A stretch of DNA of 64,000 bases from an uncultured Tenacibaculum sp. (GCA_947504185.1 CANNGJ010000012.1:30471-94470); one strand, 5' to 3'; shown: positions 44,617 through 53,907, counted from the stretch's first letter. The notes: generated from the sequence alone by a model not told the origin. A program made the numbers and translations.

Positions 44617-45113
44617 ATTTCTTTTTGGTAAAGATTGTTTATAGTTTTAATTAAATCTTTTTCTCCTACTTTTTTAAATCCTTGTTTTTCGTAGTAGTTA
44701 CAAAGTTTTGTATTACTAGAAACTGCATCAAGTCTTAAATATTTATATTGTTCTTCTCTTCCTAAATTTTCTATTCTATTTAAGATTGTTTTACCCAGTC
44801 CTTTTTTATTAAATTTTTCTCTTACTATTAATGAATGGACATATAACGATTTATCTTCTTGTTTACCCCAGTACAATAAATCTTCCTTTAAAATTCTAAC
44901 CATTCCTAAAGTGTTACCATCATGATCCTTTATAAAATAGAACTCTTTATTCTCAATACCTTCTTCAACCCATCTTATTTTTTCTAAAGGCGGATTTTTC
45001 CAATATTGCCAGTGATCAATATTCATTTTAGCAATTTTTATAGCTGCTTCTTTAAATAAAGATAAAACAACATCTCTATCATTATTTTTTATTTGACAAA
45101 ATTCAATACTCAT
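44613..45113 (-). CDS. GNAT family N-acetyltransferase
   Basis: The 166-residue protein has the GNAT core: strand VHSLIVREKFNKKGLGKTILNRIE with the K-x-x-G-L-G acetyl-CoA loop, then YLRLDAVSSNTKLCNYYEKQGFKKVGE. It lies 10 bp after a second, ElaA-like acetyltransferase gene on the same strand, in a run starting at rpiB. Substrate unknown. Confidence 0.85.
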   Translation of the reverse strand: MSIEFCQIKNNDRDVVLSLFKEAAIKIAKMNIDHWQYWKNPPLEKIRWVEEGIENKEFYFIKDHDGNTLGMVRILKEDLLYWGKQEDKSLYVHSLIVREKFNKKGLGKTILNRIENLGREEQYKYLRLDAVSSNTKLCNYYEKQGFKKVGEKDLIKTINNLYQKEI

Positions 45114-45123
45114 TCAAAAAATA

Positions 45124-45561
45124 TTATCTAACCATCTTAATATGCGGAATATCATCTTCTAAATATCCTTCTCCTATTTGTTTAAATTCGTGAGACTCGT
45201 AGAATTTTTGTAAATAAGTTTGCGCAGAAATAGTGATTTTAGTTTCGTTGTAGTTATCAATAATAGCTTGTATAGAGGCTTTTATTAAATCGTGTCCATA
45301 ACCAAATTTACGTTCGATATCTTTTACAACTACTCTACCAATACTAGGTGTATCAAAATATTCACCACTATTAAATAAACGAGTATAAGCAATAATTTTA
45401 CCTTCTTTGGTTCCTATAACATGTAATGCTTTTTGATCTTTAAAATCAATATCTTGATATACACAATCTTGTTCTACAACAAAAACTTCAGAACGTAATT
45501 GAAGTATTTCATACAGTTCTGAAGTCGTTAATTCTTTAAATTTTTTTACTTTAAATTCCAT
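45124..45561 (-). CDS. ElaA-like GNAT acetyltransferase
   Basis: The 145-residue protein matches the ElaA family: LYEILQLRSEVFVVEQDCVYQDID near residues 15-40, GRVVVKDIERKFGYGHDLI with the acetyl-CoA loop, and FYESHEFKQIGEGYLEDDIPHIKM at the end. The ATG at 45559-45561 overlaps the rpiB stop as TAATG, pointing to translational coupling; an ATG two codons upstream is also possible. Substrate unknown. Confidence 0.87.
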   Translation of the reverse strand: MEFKVKKFKELTTSELYEILQLRSEVFVVEQDCVYQDIDFKDQKALHVIGTKEGKIIAYTRLFNSGEYFDTPSIGRVVVKDIERKFGYGHDLIKASIQAIIDNYNETKITISAQTYLQKFYESHEFKQIGEGYLEDDIPHIKMVR

Positions 45562-45995
45562 TAGCAATCCACAGCTATTTTGTTTACTCTATTTGCATGA
45601 CGTCCACCTTCAAATTCGGTAGATAAAAATATCCTTACAAAACCTAAAGCTTGTTGTAAAGACACAAAACGTGCTGGAATTGTTAACACATTTGCATCAT
45701 TATGTTGACGTGTTAGTTCAACCAATTCGTTATTCCAACATAAAGCTGCACGTACACCTTGATGTTTATTAGCTGTCATTTGCGCTCCGTTACCACTTCC
45801 ACATAAAATAATACCCATTTCTGCCTGACCAGTTTCTACAGCTTCAGCAGCTGGATGAATAGCATCTGGATAATCCATAGAATCATTAGTATTGGTTCCA
45901 AAATTGATTACTTTATGTCCTAATTCTTCTAAAAGTTGTACAATTTCAAATTTGTATTCGGTACCTGCATGGTCATTTCCTACAGCAATTATCAT
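45561..45995 (-). CDS. rpiB: Ribose-5-phosphate isomerase B
   Basis: The 144-residue protein has GNDHAG (6-11) with the phosphate/ring-opening residues, DYPD (41-44), catalytic Cys65 in GIILCGSGNG, and RQHNDANVL followed by EGGRHANRV. It interconverts ribulose-5-phosphate and ribose-5-phosphate in the pentose phosphate pathway. It is the first gene of a coupled run with two acetyltransferases and borders the AT-rich putative origin region. Confidence 0.95.
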   Translation of the reverse strand: MIIAVGNDHAGTEYKFEIVQLLEELGHKVINFGTNTNDSMDYPDAIHPAAEAVETGQAEMGIILCGSGNGAQMTANKHQGVRAALCWNNELVELTRQHNDANVLTIPARFVSLQQALGFVRIFLSTEFEGGRHANRVNKIAVDC

Positions 45996-46037
45996 AATAT
46001 GTTGATTTTAATTTAGTTGTGAGTTACAAAAATACAG

Positions 46038-46639
46038 TTATTCACGGTTATCAACAGTAATTAACAATGCTTTTTTTAGCATTCTTAATAACCTATTAAG
46101 AATAAAGTACTTAACGTTATTATTAAAATGTTAAGAACTAATGGTAGATTTTAAAAAGATTATTTGATTATTTACATTTTTTTTACAATACAAGAACTAC
46201 TATTACATATGCAACTTTTTTTTTGAGTTTTTAATGAACATTTATCAACATAAAATTAACCTCTTATTTACATTTAAAATTAAATTAACTATCCATAATT
46301 TTAAGTGAATAGCTGTTTATAAGTTTTGTTAATAACTCTAATTTATTATTGATTTTTAAGATTTTAAGAAGCTAATAACTTGTTAGTTTATTTTAATAAG
46401 TGATACAACCAAAAATAAATTGAACTATTTATTGTACATATTAACACACTATAATAACCATCATCCCTTTTTTTAAATTTTAAAAATCTTTTATTATTAT
46501 TATATAATATGTTGATAACCTTAATTTTTGAAAATTAAATATTTTAAGGCTCTTCTAATATTTAAATAAAAAAGAAATGTAAAATGTTTAAAAAGGAAAA
46601 TTGCTAAATTTTAGTAAATAAAACTAAGCTTGTTGATAA
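46038..46639. other. Candidate replication origin (oriC)
   Basis: Within a gene-free AT-rich stretch, the DnaA-box-like 9-mer TTATCAACA occurs four times: plus strand at 46048-46056 and 46242-46250, minus strand at 46510-46518 and 46631-46639. TTATTCACG (46038-46046) sits 10 bp before the first box in the same phase. One-mismatch relatives lie at 46314-46322 and 46327-46335 (minus). Between the facing pairs is an almost pure A/T tract (about 46450-46510) suited to unwinding. A perfect inverted repeat ATTCTTAATA-ACC-TATTAAGAAT lies at 46081-46103. dnaA itself is not in the window. Confidence 0.6.
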
Positions 46640-46666
46640 GTAAGAATAAAAGGTAAGTTTAGTTAA

Positions 46667-46834
46667 TTAAACTGTTTTTTGTTGTTTTTTAAGCAAGTAA
46701 ACAGTGTCTTTAGCTTTAACTATCTCTGTAGGTGTTTTTTTGTTTAAAGTAGTATTTATACTTACTACAGTTACAATAATTCCTGTAATAAATATAAAAA
46801 GAAAGAAAGCTATTATTTTACGTAAGTTTTTCAT
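46667..46834 (-). CDS. Small single-pass membrane protein (55 aa)
   Basis: ATG at 46832-46834 to TAA at 46667-46669 encodes 55 residues: basic start MKNLRK, a transmembrane helix (about 7-26, IIAFFLFIFITGIIVTVVS), then a polar tail with KDTVYLLKKQQKTV. The basic start and hydrophobic core suggest a cytoplasmic N-terminus. It is too short to show a family. It flanks the DnaA-box cluster directly, with 27 bp to the last box. Confidence 0.65.
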   Translation of the reverse strand: MKNLRKIIAFFLFIFITGIIVTVVSINTTLNKKTPTEIVKAKDTVYLLKKQQKTV

Positions 46835-47039
46835 TTTTAACGCCTACTTATAATAAAGACGGTAAATTTTAAGAAATGTTACATTTTTATTAAGATTTTT
46901 TTAACAAAAAAGTATAGAATTATAAATTTTGATACATTTCTTATCTACTATTTATAATACTTTACGACTAGTTGAAGTAAGTTATATACATTTACATAGA
47001 AGTTCTCTTTATTAAAAAAAAAGTACCCCTTTTTTTATC
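46835..47039. other. AT-rich spacer between the small membrane protein and the AraC-type gene
   Basis: About 205 bp of A/T-rich sequence with T-runs. It should hold the promoter of the small membrane protein gene on the minus strand. No other feature was recognised. Confidence 0.4.
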
Positions 47040-47076
47040 AAAAAGGTTGACATCCCCCTTAAATGTCAACCTTTTT
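47040..47076 (-). terminator. Intrinsic terminator overlapping the 3' end of the AraC-type gene
   Basis: The stem AAAAAGGTTGACA/TGTCAACCTTTTT is a perfect 13 bp. The last codons and stop of the minus-strand gene form its first arm and loop, and a T-rich tract follows on the minus strand. Confidence 0.88.
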
Positions 47077-48201
47077 ATTTTTTAAAAATGTTTTTCTAAA
47101 TTCGGTTGGTGTTGTATTTGTACTTTTCTTGAAAGCATTATAAAAAGTAGCTTTATTATTAAATCCTACATCAATAGTAATTGCAAAAATAGTATCTGGA
47201 TTATCAGTTAATAATTTTTGTTTAGCTTCTTCTATTCTAAAAGAGTTTATATAATCAGGAAAACTACTTTGAGTATTTTCATTAATAGCTTGAGAAATGT
47301 ATGGTATAGGCTTAGAAAGAATCTTAGATACTTTATCCATTTTTAATTCAGAGTCTAAATACAATTTTTCATTTTTTACTAATTCATCAATTTCTTTAAA
47401 AAGATTTGAAGAATTTGTTAAGGCAGAGCTTTTGTATTTTTCTTTATCATTTGGCGATAAATCTTCATATTTACCTGAATAAGCAAAAACTGGAAAATAC
47501 ATCATTGATAAGCTTAGGAAAATAAAAAAAACTGAACTTAAAACATTTTCAAAACTAATTATAATATCTAGATTTTGTCTATTAAAAGATAATAAGATGG
47601 TGTTTATTAATAATAAACTGTACAAGAAAATTGAAAATATTAATATGATATTTCCCCATTTATAATATAGTGTTTTATTAGATTTTAAATCAACGACTAA
47701 TGGTGTATTTTTTAAAGTTTTATATGCTATTATGATTAAGAATAAATTATAAAATGACATGATAAATTCATCAATATCAGCAAGTATCACATATAATTTA
47801 AAATTAGGATTTGATAGGTTTTTAATACCAGAAATATCAGTTTTTATTAATAATTCTTCAATGAAAACAAATAAAATAAGTCGTATTACTGTAATTAAAA
47901 CAGTGAGTAAAGTTATTTTTTTTAAGTTGTGAAAAGAGTTGGTTATTGATGCTACAAATAGTATTAGAAAATAACCAGTTAAGTGCGATACTATTATAGC
48001 TAAGAAAATAAAAAAATTATAACGAAGATTACCGTACTCATTAGCAATAAACTCAGCTATAGCAGAAGAGGTAAAAATTAATATTACTCCCATTATAGCT
48101 AATTTAGCTATCCTATTTTTACCTAAATTATTTTTATTAAATAAGATAAAAATAGTTAAAGCGAATCCTATAATTATATTTATAACAGGTAAACTATTCA
48201 T
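47059..48201 (-). CDS. Membrane-embedded AraC-family transcriptional regulator
   Basis: The 380-residue protein has six or seven hydrophobic helices in residues 5-240, like a 7TM sensor region. A C-terminal AraC/HTH_18 DNA-binding domain covers about 280-375 (LDSELKMDKVSKILSKPIPYISQAIN, then FAITIDVGFNNKATFYNAFKKSTNTTPTEFRK). Such membrane-anchored AraC proteins are common in Flavobacteria and sense unknown signals. It is monocistronic; its gene end is built into a terminator hairpin. Confidence 0.9.
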   Translation of the reverse strand: MNSLPVINIIIGFALTIFILFNKNNLGKNRIAKLAIMGVILIFTSSAIAEFIANEYGNLRYNFFIFLAIIVSHLTGYFLILFVASITNSFHNLKKITLLTVLITVIRLILFVFIEELLIKTDISGIKNLSNPNFKLYVILADIDEFIMSFYNLFLIIIAYKTLKNTPLVVDLKSNKTLYYKWGNIILIFSIFLYSLLLINTILLSFNRQNLDIIISFENVLSSVFFIFLSLSMMYFPVFAYSGKYEDLSPNDKEKYKSSALTNSSNLFKEIDELVKNEKLYLDSELKMDKVSKILSKPIPYISQAINENTQSSFPDYINSFRIEEAKQKLLTDNPDTIFAITIDVGFNNKATFYNAFKKSTNTTPTEFRKTFLKNKKVDI

Positions 48202-48270
48202 AATAAGTTAATTACTTTACAAGGTAAATAAAAAGTTTAATATTATAATACTTTACTTATTATCAATAAT

Positions 48271-49182
48271 TTAAGGAATAACAAATTGTATAGCTTTTGG
48301 AAGTATAGAAACTTTCACAGATCCTCTACCTATTAACTCACCATCTGCTTGAATAAATGGTTTATCTTTTACAGTAGTTGGAGTTACAAACAATTCACTT
48401 GATATGTATGTTTCTACTTTTTTATGTTTAACAATTAAACCGTTGTATAGTTTTTTTAAATGAAAGGTTAAATCCCAAAAACTTAGATTTTTAGCTATAG
48501 TAATATCAAACAAACCATTTGAAGAATCTTTATAATCAGTAAGTTGCATACCACCGGCTGAATATTTACATATTCCGAACAAAGTCATTAAACATTTAGT
48601 TTCAATAATTTTATTGTTAACTTCTACTTTAAAAGTTGTTTTTTTATAAAGTAGTAAACCAGCTATACCACTTAACAAATAAGCAATAGCACCAAAACGT
48701 TTTAATTTATTTAATTTATTAACAACATAGCCATCATAACCAATACCAGCAACATTATTAAAATATGAAGATGTATTTTTAAGCTCTAAATAACCAATAT
48801 CTTGGTGAATCTTCTGTTCCTTTTTAATTAAAGAAACAGCTTCTTTTATATTTTTAGGAATTTTATATGTTTTAATCCAATCATTTCCAGTACCTAAAGG
48901 AATTACACCAACAGATATTTCTTTAGTATCTATCTTTTCTTGATTCATAATTCCGTTTATGATATGATGCAAAGTACCATCACCACCAACAGAAATTATA
49001 TTTTTATATCCCTTGTTAACAGCTTTGTTAACTAATTCAATTTCATGCTTAGAATACTCAGTTTTTGTATATTCATATGATATATTATTTGCTTTTAATT
49101 CTTGTTGAATTTTAGCCCATAACTTATCAAAATGTCCATTTCCAGCTACAGGGTTTACAATTAAAAACCAAGAAGTATCCAT
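48271..49182 (-). CDS. Diacylglycerol/lipid kinase family protein
   Basis: From the ATG at 49180-49182 the protein has 303 residues: NPVAGNG at 10-16, the catalytic-loop GGDGT at 66-70 and GTGND at 97-101, all typical of the DAGK/YegS lipid kinase fold. It phosphorylates a lipid such as diacylglycerol at the inner membrane; the exact substrate is not clear. An 11-codon longer frame starts at TTG inside a GTACTTTG promoter-like box and is not preferred. It is divergent from rnr with only about 115 bp between starts. Confidence 0.88.
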   Translation of the reverse strand: MDTSWFLIVNPVAGNGHFDKLWAKIQQELKANNISYEYTKTEYSKHEIELVNKAVNKGYKNIISVGGDGTLHHIINGIMNQEKIDTKEISVGVIPLGTGNDWIKTYKIPKNIKEAVSLIKKEQKIHQDIGYLELKNTSSYFNNVAGIGYDGYVVNKLNKLKRFGAIAYLLSGIAGLLLYKKTTFKVEVNNKIIETKCLMTLFGICKYSAGGMQLTDYKDSSNGLFDITIAKNLSFWDLTFHLKKLYNGLIVKHKKVETYISSELFVTPTTVKDKPFIQADGELIGRGSVKVSILPKAIQFVIP

Positions 49183-49297
49183 AAAAATTAAAAATTTAAG
49201 TGTGGCAAAGTACAAAATAGATTTGATAACACTTATTTAATTATCAAGCTCTATTTTTATTCGTACTTTGGTAAAAATTATTAAAGACGAAAGATTA

Positions 49298-51514
49298 ATG
49301 ACTAGAAAGAAAAAAATCTACAAGAAAAAAGGTAAAATTATTAAAGATCTTACCCGAAATATTTTTAAAATACTTAACGAAGACAGTAATAAACATTATA
49401 ACTATAAACAGATTGCTGGTAAAATGGGAATTTCTGATACAGATGGAAAAACCCAAATACTTAAAAAATTAGCAGAATTAACAGCTACCAAAAAAATTAA
49501 AGAGATAGATAGAGGTAAGTTTCAAATTAATGAAGACCGAAAATATCATATTGGTACCTTAGATTTAACTTCTAATGGAAATGGATATTTTATGTCTGAT
49601 GATTTTGAAAAAGACATCTTTATACCTTCTATAAATTTAGGTAAAGGATTACATCAAGATACTGTAAAAGCTTATGTATATAAAAAACGTAGGTCTAATA
49701 AATATGAAGCAGAAGTTGTAGATATTATAGAGCGTAAAAAAACGGAGTTTGTAGGAGTTTTACAAATGAATAAAAACTTCGGATTTGTAATACCAGATAA
49801 TCAAAAAATGTATGCGGATTTATTTGTTTCTCAAAATAAAATAAACGGAGCAGAGGATGGTGATAAGGTAGTTGTAGAAATGACCGATTGGCCAGAAAAT
49901 TCTAAAAATCCGTTTGGGAAAATTACACAAGTTTTAGGAAAACCAGGAGACCATGATACAGAGATACATTCTATTTTATTAGAATATGGTTTACCTTTTG
50001 AATTTCCAAAGGAAGTAGAAGAAGACGCAGAAAAATTATCTTTAGAAATAACCAAAGAAGAAATTGCAAAGCGACGTGATATGCGAAGTGATTTAACTTT
50101 TACAATCGACCCTAAAGATGCTAAAGATTTTGATGATGCTTTATCGTTTACCAAACTAGAAAATGGTAACTATGAAATAGGAATTCATATTGCTGATGTT
50201 TCACATTATGTACAGCCTAAAACTATTTTAGATGATGAAGCTTACGACAGAGCAACATCGGTTTATTTAGTTGATAGAGTGGTACCAATGTTACCAGAAA
50301 TGTTGAGTAACGGAGCTTGTTCTTTACGACCAAATGAAGAAAAATTAACTTTTTCAGCAGTTTTTGAAATGAATGAAAAAGCACAAATTGTTAATCAATG
50401 GTTTGGTAGAACAGTAACGTATTCAGACCAACGTTTTGCTTATGAAGAAGCACAATCTATCATAGAAAATTGTAAACTTTCGGATGATGTTCAACCATAT
50501 ACAATGCCGATTGATATTTCTATTATTGACAAAGAATATGAAGTTGCTCCAGAAATTGTAGAAGCTACTTTAAAATTAGATGAGTTAGCTAAAAAGATGC
50601 GTAAAAAGCGTATGCAATCTGGTGCTATATCTTTTGATAGAGTCGAAGTAAAATTCAATTTAGATGAAGATGCAAATCCAATAGGAGTTTTCTTTAAAGA
50701 AGCCAAAGATGCTAATAAATTAATTGAAGAATTTATGTTATTAGCAAACAAAAAAGTAGCAGAATTTATTGGTTTAGAAAAAGGAAAACCTAGTAAAAAT
50801 ACTTTTGTATATCGTGTTCATGATGAACCAGATGTTGAAAAATTAGCTTCGTTACAAAATATTATCGGCAAGTTTGGCTATAAGATTAATACTGAAACAA
50901 AAGAAAAAACATCACAATCTTTAAATAAATTATTAGCAGATGTTCATGGTAAAGGAGAAGCTAATATGGTTGAAACTTTGGCAATCCGATCAATGAGTAA
51001 AGCTGCTTATACAACTCAAAATGTTGGGCACTATGGATTAGCTTTTGATTATTATTCACATTTTACATCACCAATTCGTCGTTACCCTGATGTGATGACA
51101 CATCGTTTATTACAACATTATTTAGATGGAGAAAAATCACCAAATGCTGAAATTTATGAAGAAAAATGTAAGCATACTTCTAAGATGGAAGAACTAGCTT
51201 CGAAAGCTGAACGAGATTCAATAAAATATATGCAAGTTAAATACATGCAAGATCATCAAGATGAAGAATTTGAAGGTGTTATTTCTGGTGTAACTGAATG
51301 GGGAATTTATGTAGAAATTAAATCTAATAAATGTGAAGGAATGGTACGTATTCGTGATATTAAAGATGATTATTACATTTTTGATGAGAAGCAGTATGCT
51401 ATTGTAGGTCAATCCACTAAAAATATAATTCAATTAGGAGATGAAGTTGTAGTAAAAGTTAAAAAGACCGATTTAGAACGAAAGCATTTAGATTTTAATT
51501 TAATTTCACACTAA
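49298..51514 (+). CDS. rnr: Ribonuclease R
   Basis: The 738-residue protein has an N-terminal helix-turn-helix-like domain (about 20-75), two cold-shock domains (about 80-230), the RNB catalytic core with DPKDAKDFDDAL (Asp cluster near residue 275) and HYGLAFDYYSHFTSPIRRYPD, and a C-terminal S1 domain (about 650-735, FEGVISGVTEWGIYVEI). It is a processive 3'-5' exoribonuclease that degrades structured RNA. A TTG ten codons upstream (49268) lies in a GTACTTTG box and is an unlikely start; MTRKKK at the ATG is preferred. Confidence 0.95.
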   Translation: MTRKKKIYKKKGKIIKDLTRNIFKILNEDSNKHYNYKQIAGKMGISDTDGKTQILKKLAELTATKKIKEIDRGKFQINEDRKYHIGTLDLTSNGNGYFMSDDFEKDIFIPSINLGKGLHQDTVKAYVYKKRRSNKYEAEVVDIIERKKTEFVGVLQMNKNFGFVIPDNQKMYADLFVSQNKINGAEDGDKVVVEMTDWPENSKNPFGKITQVLGKPGDHDTEIHSILLEYGLPFEFPKEVEEDAEKLSLEITKEEIAKRRDMRSDLTFTIDPKDAKDFDDALSFTKLENGNYEIGIHIADVSHYVQPKTILDDEAYDRATSVYLVDRVVPMLPEMLSNGACSLRPNEEKLTFSAVFEMNEKAQIVNQWFGRTVTYSDQRFAYEEAQSIIENCKLSDDVQPYTMPIDISIIDKEYEVAPEIVEATLKLDELAKKMRKKRMQSGAISFDRVEVKFNLDEDANPIGVFFKEAKDANKLIEEFMLLANKKVAEFIGLEKGKPSKNTFVYRVHDEPDVEKLASLQNIIGKFGYKINTETKEKTSQSLNKLLADVHGKGEANMVETLAIRSMSKAAYTTQNVGHYGLAFDYYSHFTSPIRRYPDVMTHRLLQHYLDGEKSPNAEIYEEKCKHTSKMEELASKAERDSIKYMQVKYMQDHQDEEFEGVISGVTEWGIYVEIKSNKCEGMVRIRDIKDDYYIFDEKQYAIVGQSTKNIIQLGDEVVVKVKKTDLERKHLDFNLISH

Positions 51515-51517
51515 TTT

Positions 51518-51538
51518 TTTATTGTTTGTAACAATAAA
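51518..51538 (+). terminator. Possible weak terminator after rnr
   Basis: TTTATTGTT-TGT-AACAATAAA is a perfect 9-bp stem just past the rnr stop, followed by a short T-run. Confidence 0.45.
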
Positions 51539-51605
51539 TTTTAATATTTGTCTTTATAGTATTGGTACAGTTATTGGATATATCTAATAATTAATGAAAA
51601 TTAAG

Positions 51606-52283
51606 ATGAAAAAAATAGCAATTTTAAGTTTGTTTTTGATGACCGTTTTAGCATCAGCTCAAACAACAATAAATAAAAAATTAGGAGATTTTTCTGAGAT
51701 TAAAATTTTTAACGGAATAGATGTTGAATTGATAAAATCAGATGAGTCAAAAATAATTATTACTGGAGAAAAAGCTGAAAAAGTAAAAATAAAAACGAGT
51801 AATAACACCTTAAGATTATCTTTAAAATTTCCAGAAACTACTGGAGAAGGTAAAGTTAAAGTAACCCTTTATTTTGTAAAAGATTTAGATGTTATTGATG
51901 CAAATGAAGGTGCTGTAATTACTTGTAAAAATATTAAGCAGTCTAAAGTAGAAATTAAAGCCCAAGAAGGTGCTTTTATTAATATGGTAGTAAATGTTAA
52001 ACACTTAAAGGTTAAAAGCTCTTCTGGGGCTGTAATTAAGCTTTCTGGGGAAACTAAGAACCAACATGTAGCGGCAGATTTAGGAGGAATGTATCATGGA
52101 TACAAAATGCAAGTTTCTGATATGACTATGGTAAAAGCAGGATCAGGATCGAAAGTTGAAGTACAAGCAGGTGAAACTTTAGATGCTAAAGTATCTTTTG
52201 GAGGGTCTATTTTTTATAAAGGAAAACCTGAAGTTTTTAAAGATAAAAAAGTAATTGGTGGTGTAATTGAACACAGAAGTTAA
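51606..52283 (+). CDS. GIN-domain (DUF2807) putative auto-transporter adhesin-like protein
   Basis: The 225-residue protein has a signal peptide (MKKIAILSLFLMTVLASAQ) and a right-handed beta-helix-like GIN/DUF2807 domain: GDFSEIKIFNGIDVELIKSDE near the start, then repeated VEIKAQEGAFINM, LKVKSSSGAVIKL and VKAGSGSKVEVQAG units. An ATG four codons upstream is an alternative start. The family is common in Bacteroidetes; its role is unknown, possibly at the cell surface. tatA follows with its own promoter. Confidence 0.85.
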   Translation: MKKIAILSLFLMTVLASAQTTINKKLGDFSEIKIFNGIDVELIKSDESKIIITGEKAEKVKIKTSNNTLRLSLKFPETTGEGKVKVTLYFVKDLDVIDANEGAVITCKNIKQSKVEIKAQEGAFINMVVNVKHLKVKSSSGAVIKLSGETKNQHVAADLGGMYHGYKMQVSDMTMVKAGSGSKVEVQAGETLDAKVSFGGSIFYKGKPEVFKDKKVIGGVIEHRS

Positions 52284-52296
52284 TTTTGTATCTTTG
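52267..52296 (+). promoter_or_regulatory. Strong Bacteroidetes promoter of tatA
   Basis: TTG (52267-52269), exactly 19 nt and TATCTTTG (52289-52296) form a textbook promoter. The -33 lies inside the end of the GIN-domain gene. Confidence 0.8.
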
Positions 52297-52317
52297 TAGC
52301 GTAAAATTTAAAATAAA

Positions 52318-52503
52318 ATGATTTCACAGACAATATTTTTAGGAATGATTGGACCATGGCAAATTGCCATAGTTGTAGCATTAGTTTTATTAATGTTTGG
52401 AGGAAAGAAAATTCCAGAATTAATGAAAGGTTTAGGTACCGGAATTAAAGAATTTAAAGACGCTACAAAAACAGAAGAAGAAGGTTCAGAGGAAAAAAAG
52501 TAA
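52318..52503 (+). CDS. tatA: Twin-arginine translocase subunit TatA/TatE
   Basis: The 61-residue protein has one N-terminal transmembrane helix (about 9-27), the FGGKKIPELMKGLGTGIKEFKDA amphipathic helix with the conserved FGxxKLPEL-type motif, and an acidic/basic tail. It forms the Tat export channel with TatC, which is not in the window. The Tat-signal protein encoded at 22.6 kb (DUF1501) is a likely client. Confidence 0.95.
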   Translation: MISQTIFLGMIGPWQIAIVVALVLLMFGGKKIPELMKGLGTGIKEFKDATKTEEEGSEEKK

Positions 52504-52518
52504 TTATATTTTTGATAT

Positions 52519-52551
52519 AAAAAAACCGAAACTTAATAGTTTCGGTTTTTT
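52519..52551. terminator. Bidirectional intrinsic terminator
   Basis: The stem AAAAAACCGAAACT/AGTTTCGGTTTTTT with a TAAT loop separates convergent tatA and the YbjQ-like gene. Confidence 0.92.
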
Positions 52552-52556
52552 ATTGC

Positions 52557-52874
52557 TTAAATTTTAACGGCAGTACCAGAAGAAGTTACCATGAGCATTC
52601 CACCGTTTTTACCAACGGTTTCATAATCTAAATCAACACCAACAATAACATTTGCCCCTAGAGTTTCTGCTCGTTGTTGCATTTCTCTTAAAGAAGTATC
52701 TTTTGCTTCTCGCAATACTTTTTCGTATGAACCAGATCGTCCGCCAACAATATCTCTAATACCAGCAAAAAAATCTTTTATAATATTTGCACCGATTATA
52801 GTTTCACCGCTAACAATACCTAAATATTCTTTTACAGGTTTATTTTCAATTGTATGTGTTGTTGATATTATCAT
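52557..52874 (-). CDS. YbjQ/UPF0145 family protein
   Basis: The 105-residue protein matches the UPF0145 (YbjQ) family: [38 protein letters not shown] and [26 protein letters not shown]. Members form pentamers and are sometimes called heavy-metal-binding, without firm biochemical proof. It starts 3 bp after the stop of the SPFH protein gene, so the two form an operon. Confidence 0.92.
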   Translation of the reverse strand: MIISTTHTIENKPVKEYLGIVSGETIIGANIIKDFFAGIRDIVGGRSGSYEKVLREAKDTSLREMQQRAETLGANVIVGVDLDYETVGKNGGMLMVTSSGTAVKI

Positions 52875-52877
52875 ATT

Positions 52878-53798
52878 CTATTTTTCTTTTTTGCTATTCT
52901 TCTTCATTGCTTCACCAATTTGATTACTTGCAGTAAAACTAGCTACCATATCGTTTAACATCTGGCTACCTGCTTGAGGTGAATTAGGTAATAATATTAA
53001 ATTACTATTTGTTTCTTGACCTATAGATTGTAAAGTATCATAATGTTGAGTAACGACAATTAAAGCAGATGCTTCTTGACTGTTAATTCCAACTTTATTT
53101 AATACTTCTACTGATTCTTCTAAACCACGAGCAATCTCACGACGTTGATCTGCAATACCTTGACCTTGTAAACGCTTACTTTCTGCTTCTGCCTTAGCAC
53201 GTTCTACAATTAAAATACGTTGTGCATCACCTTCAAACTGGGCAGCAATTTTTTCACGTTCTGAAGCATTAATACGGTTCATTGCTTCCTTTACCTGAGC
53301 ATCCGGATCAATATCAGTTACTAAGGTTTTAATAATATCATAACCATACGTCATCATTGCATCATTTAGTTCAGATTTTACTGCAATCGCAATATCATCT
53401 TTCTTAACAAAAACATCATCTAATTTCATTTTTGGTACTTCTGCACGAACTACATCAAAAACATAAGAAGTTATCTGATCATGTGGATAATCTAATTTAT
53501 AAAAAGCATCGTATACTTTATCTTTAATTACTTTATACTGTACTGATACCTTTAATTTAACAAATACATCATCTAATGTTTTTGTTTCAATAATTACATC
53601 TAATTGTTGAATTTTTAAACTCAATTTCCCAGCGATTCTATCAACCAAAGGAATTTTTAAATGTAATCCAGATTGACGTATACTGTGAAATTTACCAAAT
53701 CGTTCTACAATAGCTGCGGTTTGTTGTTTTACAATAAAAAAGGATGATAATAAAATAATGATTCCAAAGAAGATAAATGGATACAAATAAATTGGCAT
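52878..53798 (-). CDS. SPFH-domain (stomatin/prohibitin-like) membrane protein
   Basis: The 306-residue protein has an N-terminal transmembrane helix (residues 3-24), the SPFH/band-7 domain (about 25-185: VERFGKFHSIRQSGLHLKIPLVDRIAGKLSLKIQQLDV) and a coiled-coil with ERAKAEAESKRLQGQGIADQRREIARGLEESVEVL (about 195-240). It is closest to the QmcA/stomatin group, which forms large inner-membrane assemblies. No NfeD-type protease gene adjoins it. It is the first gene of a pair with the YbjQ-like gene. Confidence 0.9.
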   Translation of the reverse strand: MPIYLYPFIFFGIIILLSSFFIVKQQTAAIVERFGKFHSIRQSGLHLKIPLVDRIAGKLSLKIQQLDVIIETKTLDDVFVKLKVSVQYKVIKDKVYDAFYKLDYPHDQITSYVFDVVRAEVPKMKLDDVFVKKDDIAIAVKSELNDAMMTYGYDIIKTLVTDIDPDAQVKEAMNRINASEREKIAAQFEGDAQRILIVERAKAEAESKRLQGQGIADQRREIARGLEESVEVLNKVGINSQEASALIVVTQHYDTLQSIGQETNSNLILLPNSPQAGSQMLNDMVASFTASNQIGEAMKKNSKKEK

Positions 53799-53907
53799 AG
53801 TCTTATTTTTTTAAGTTAATAATTGATTTACTGTAAAGATACATATTCTTGTGTCTATTTATTTGACGCAAATTTTATTAAATGTTACATGTTTTTCGTT
53901 TTACACT

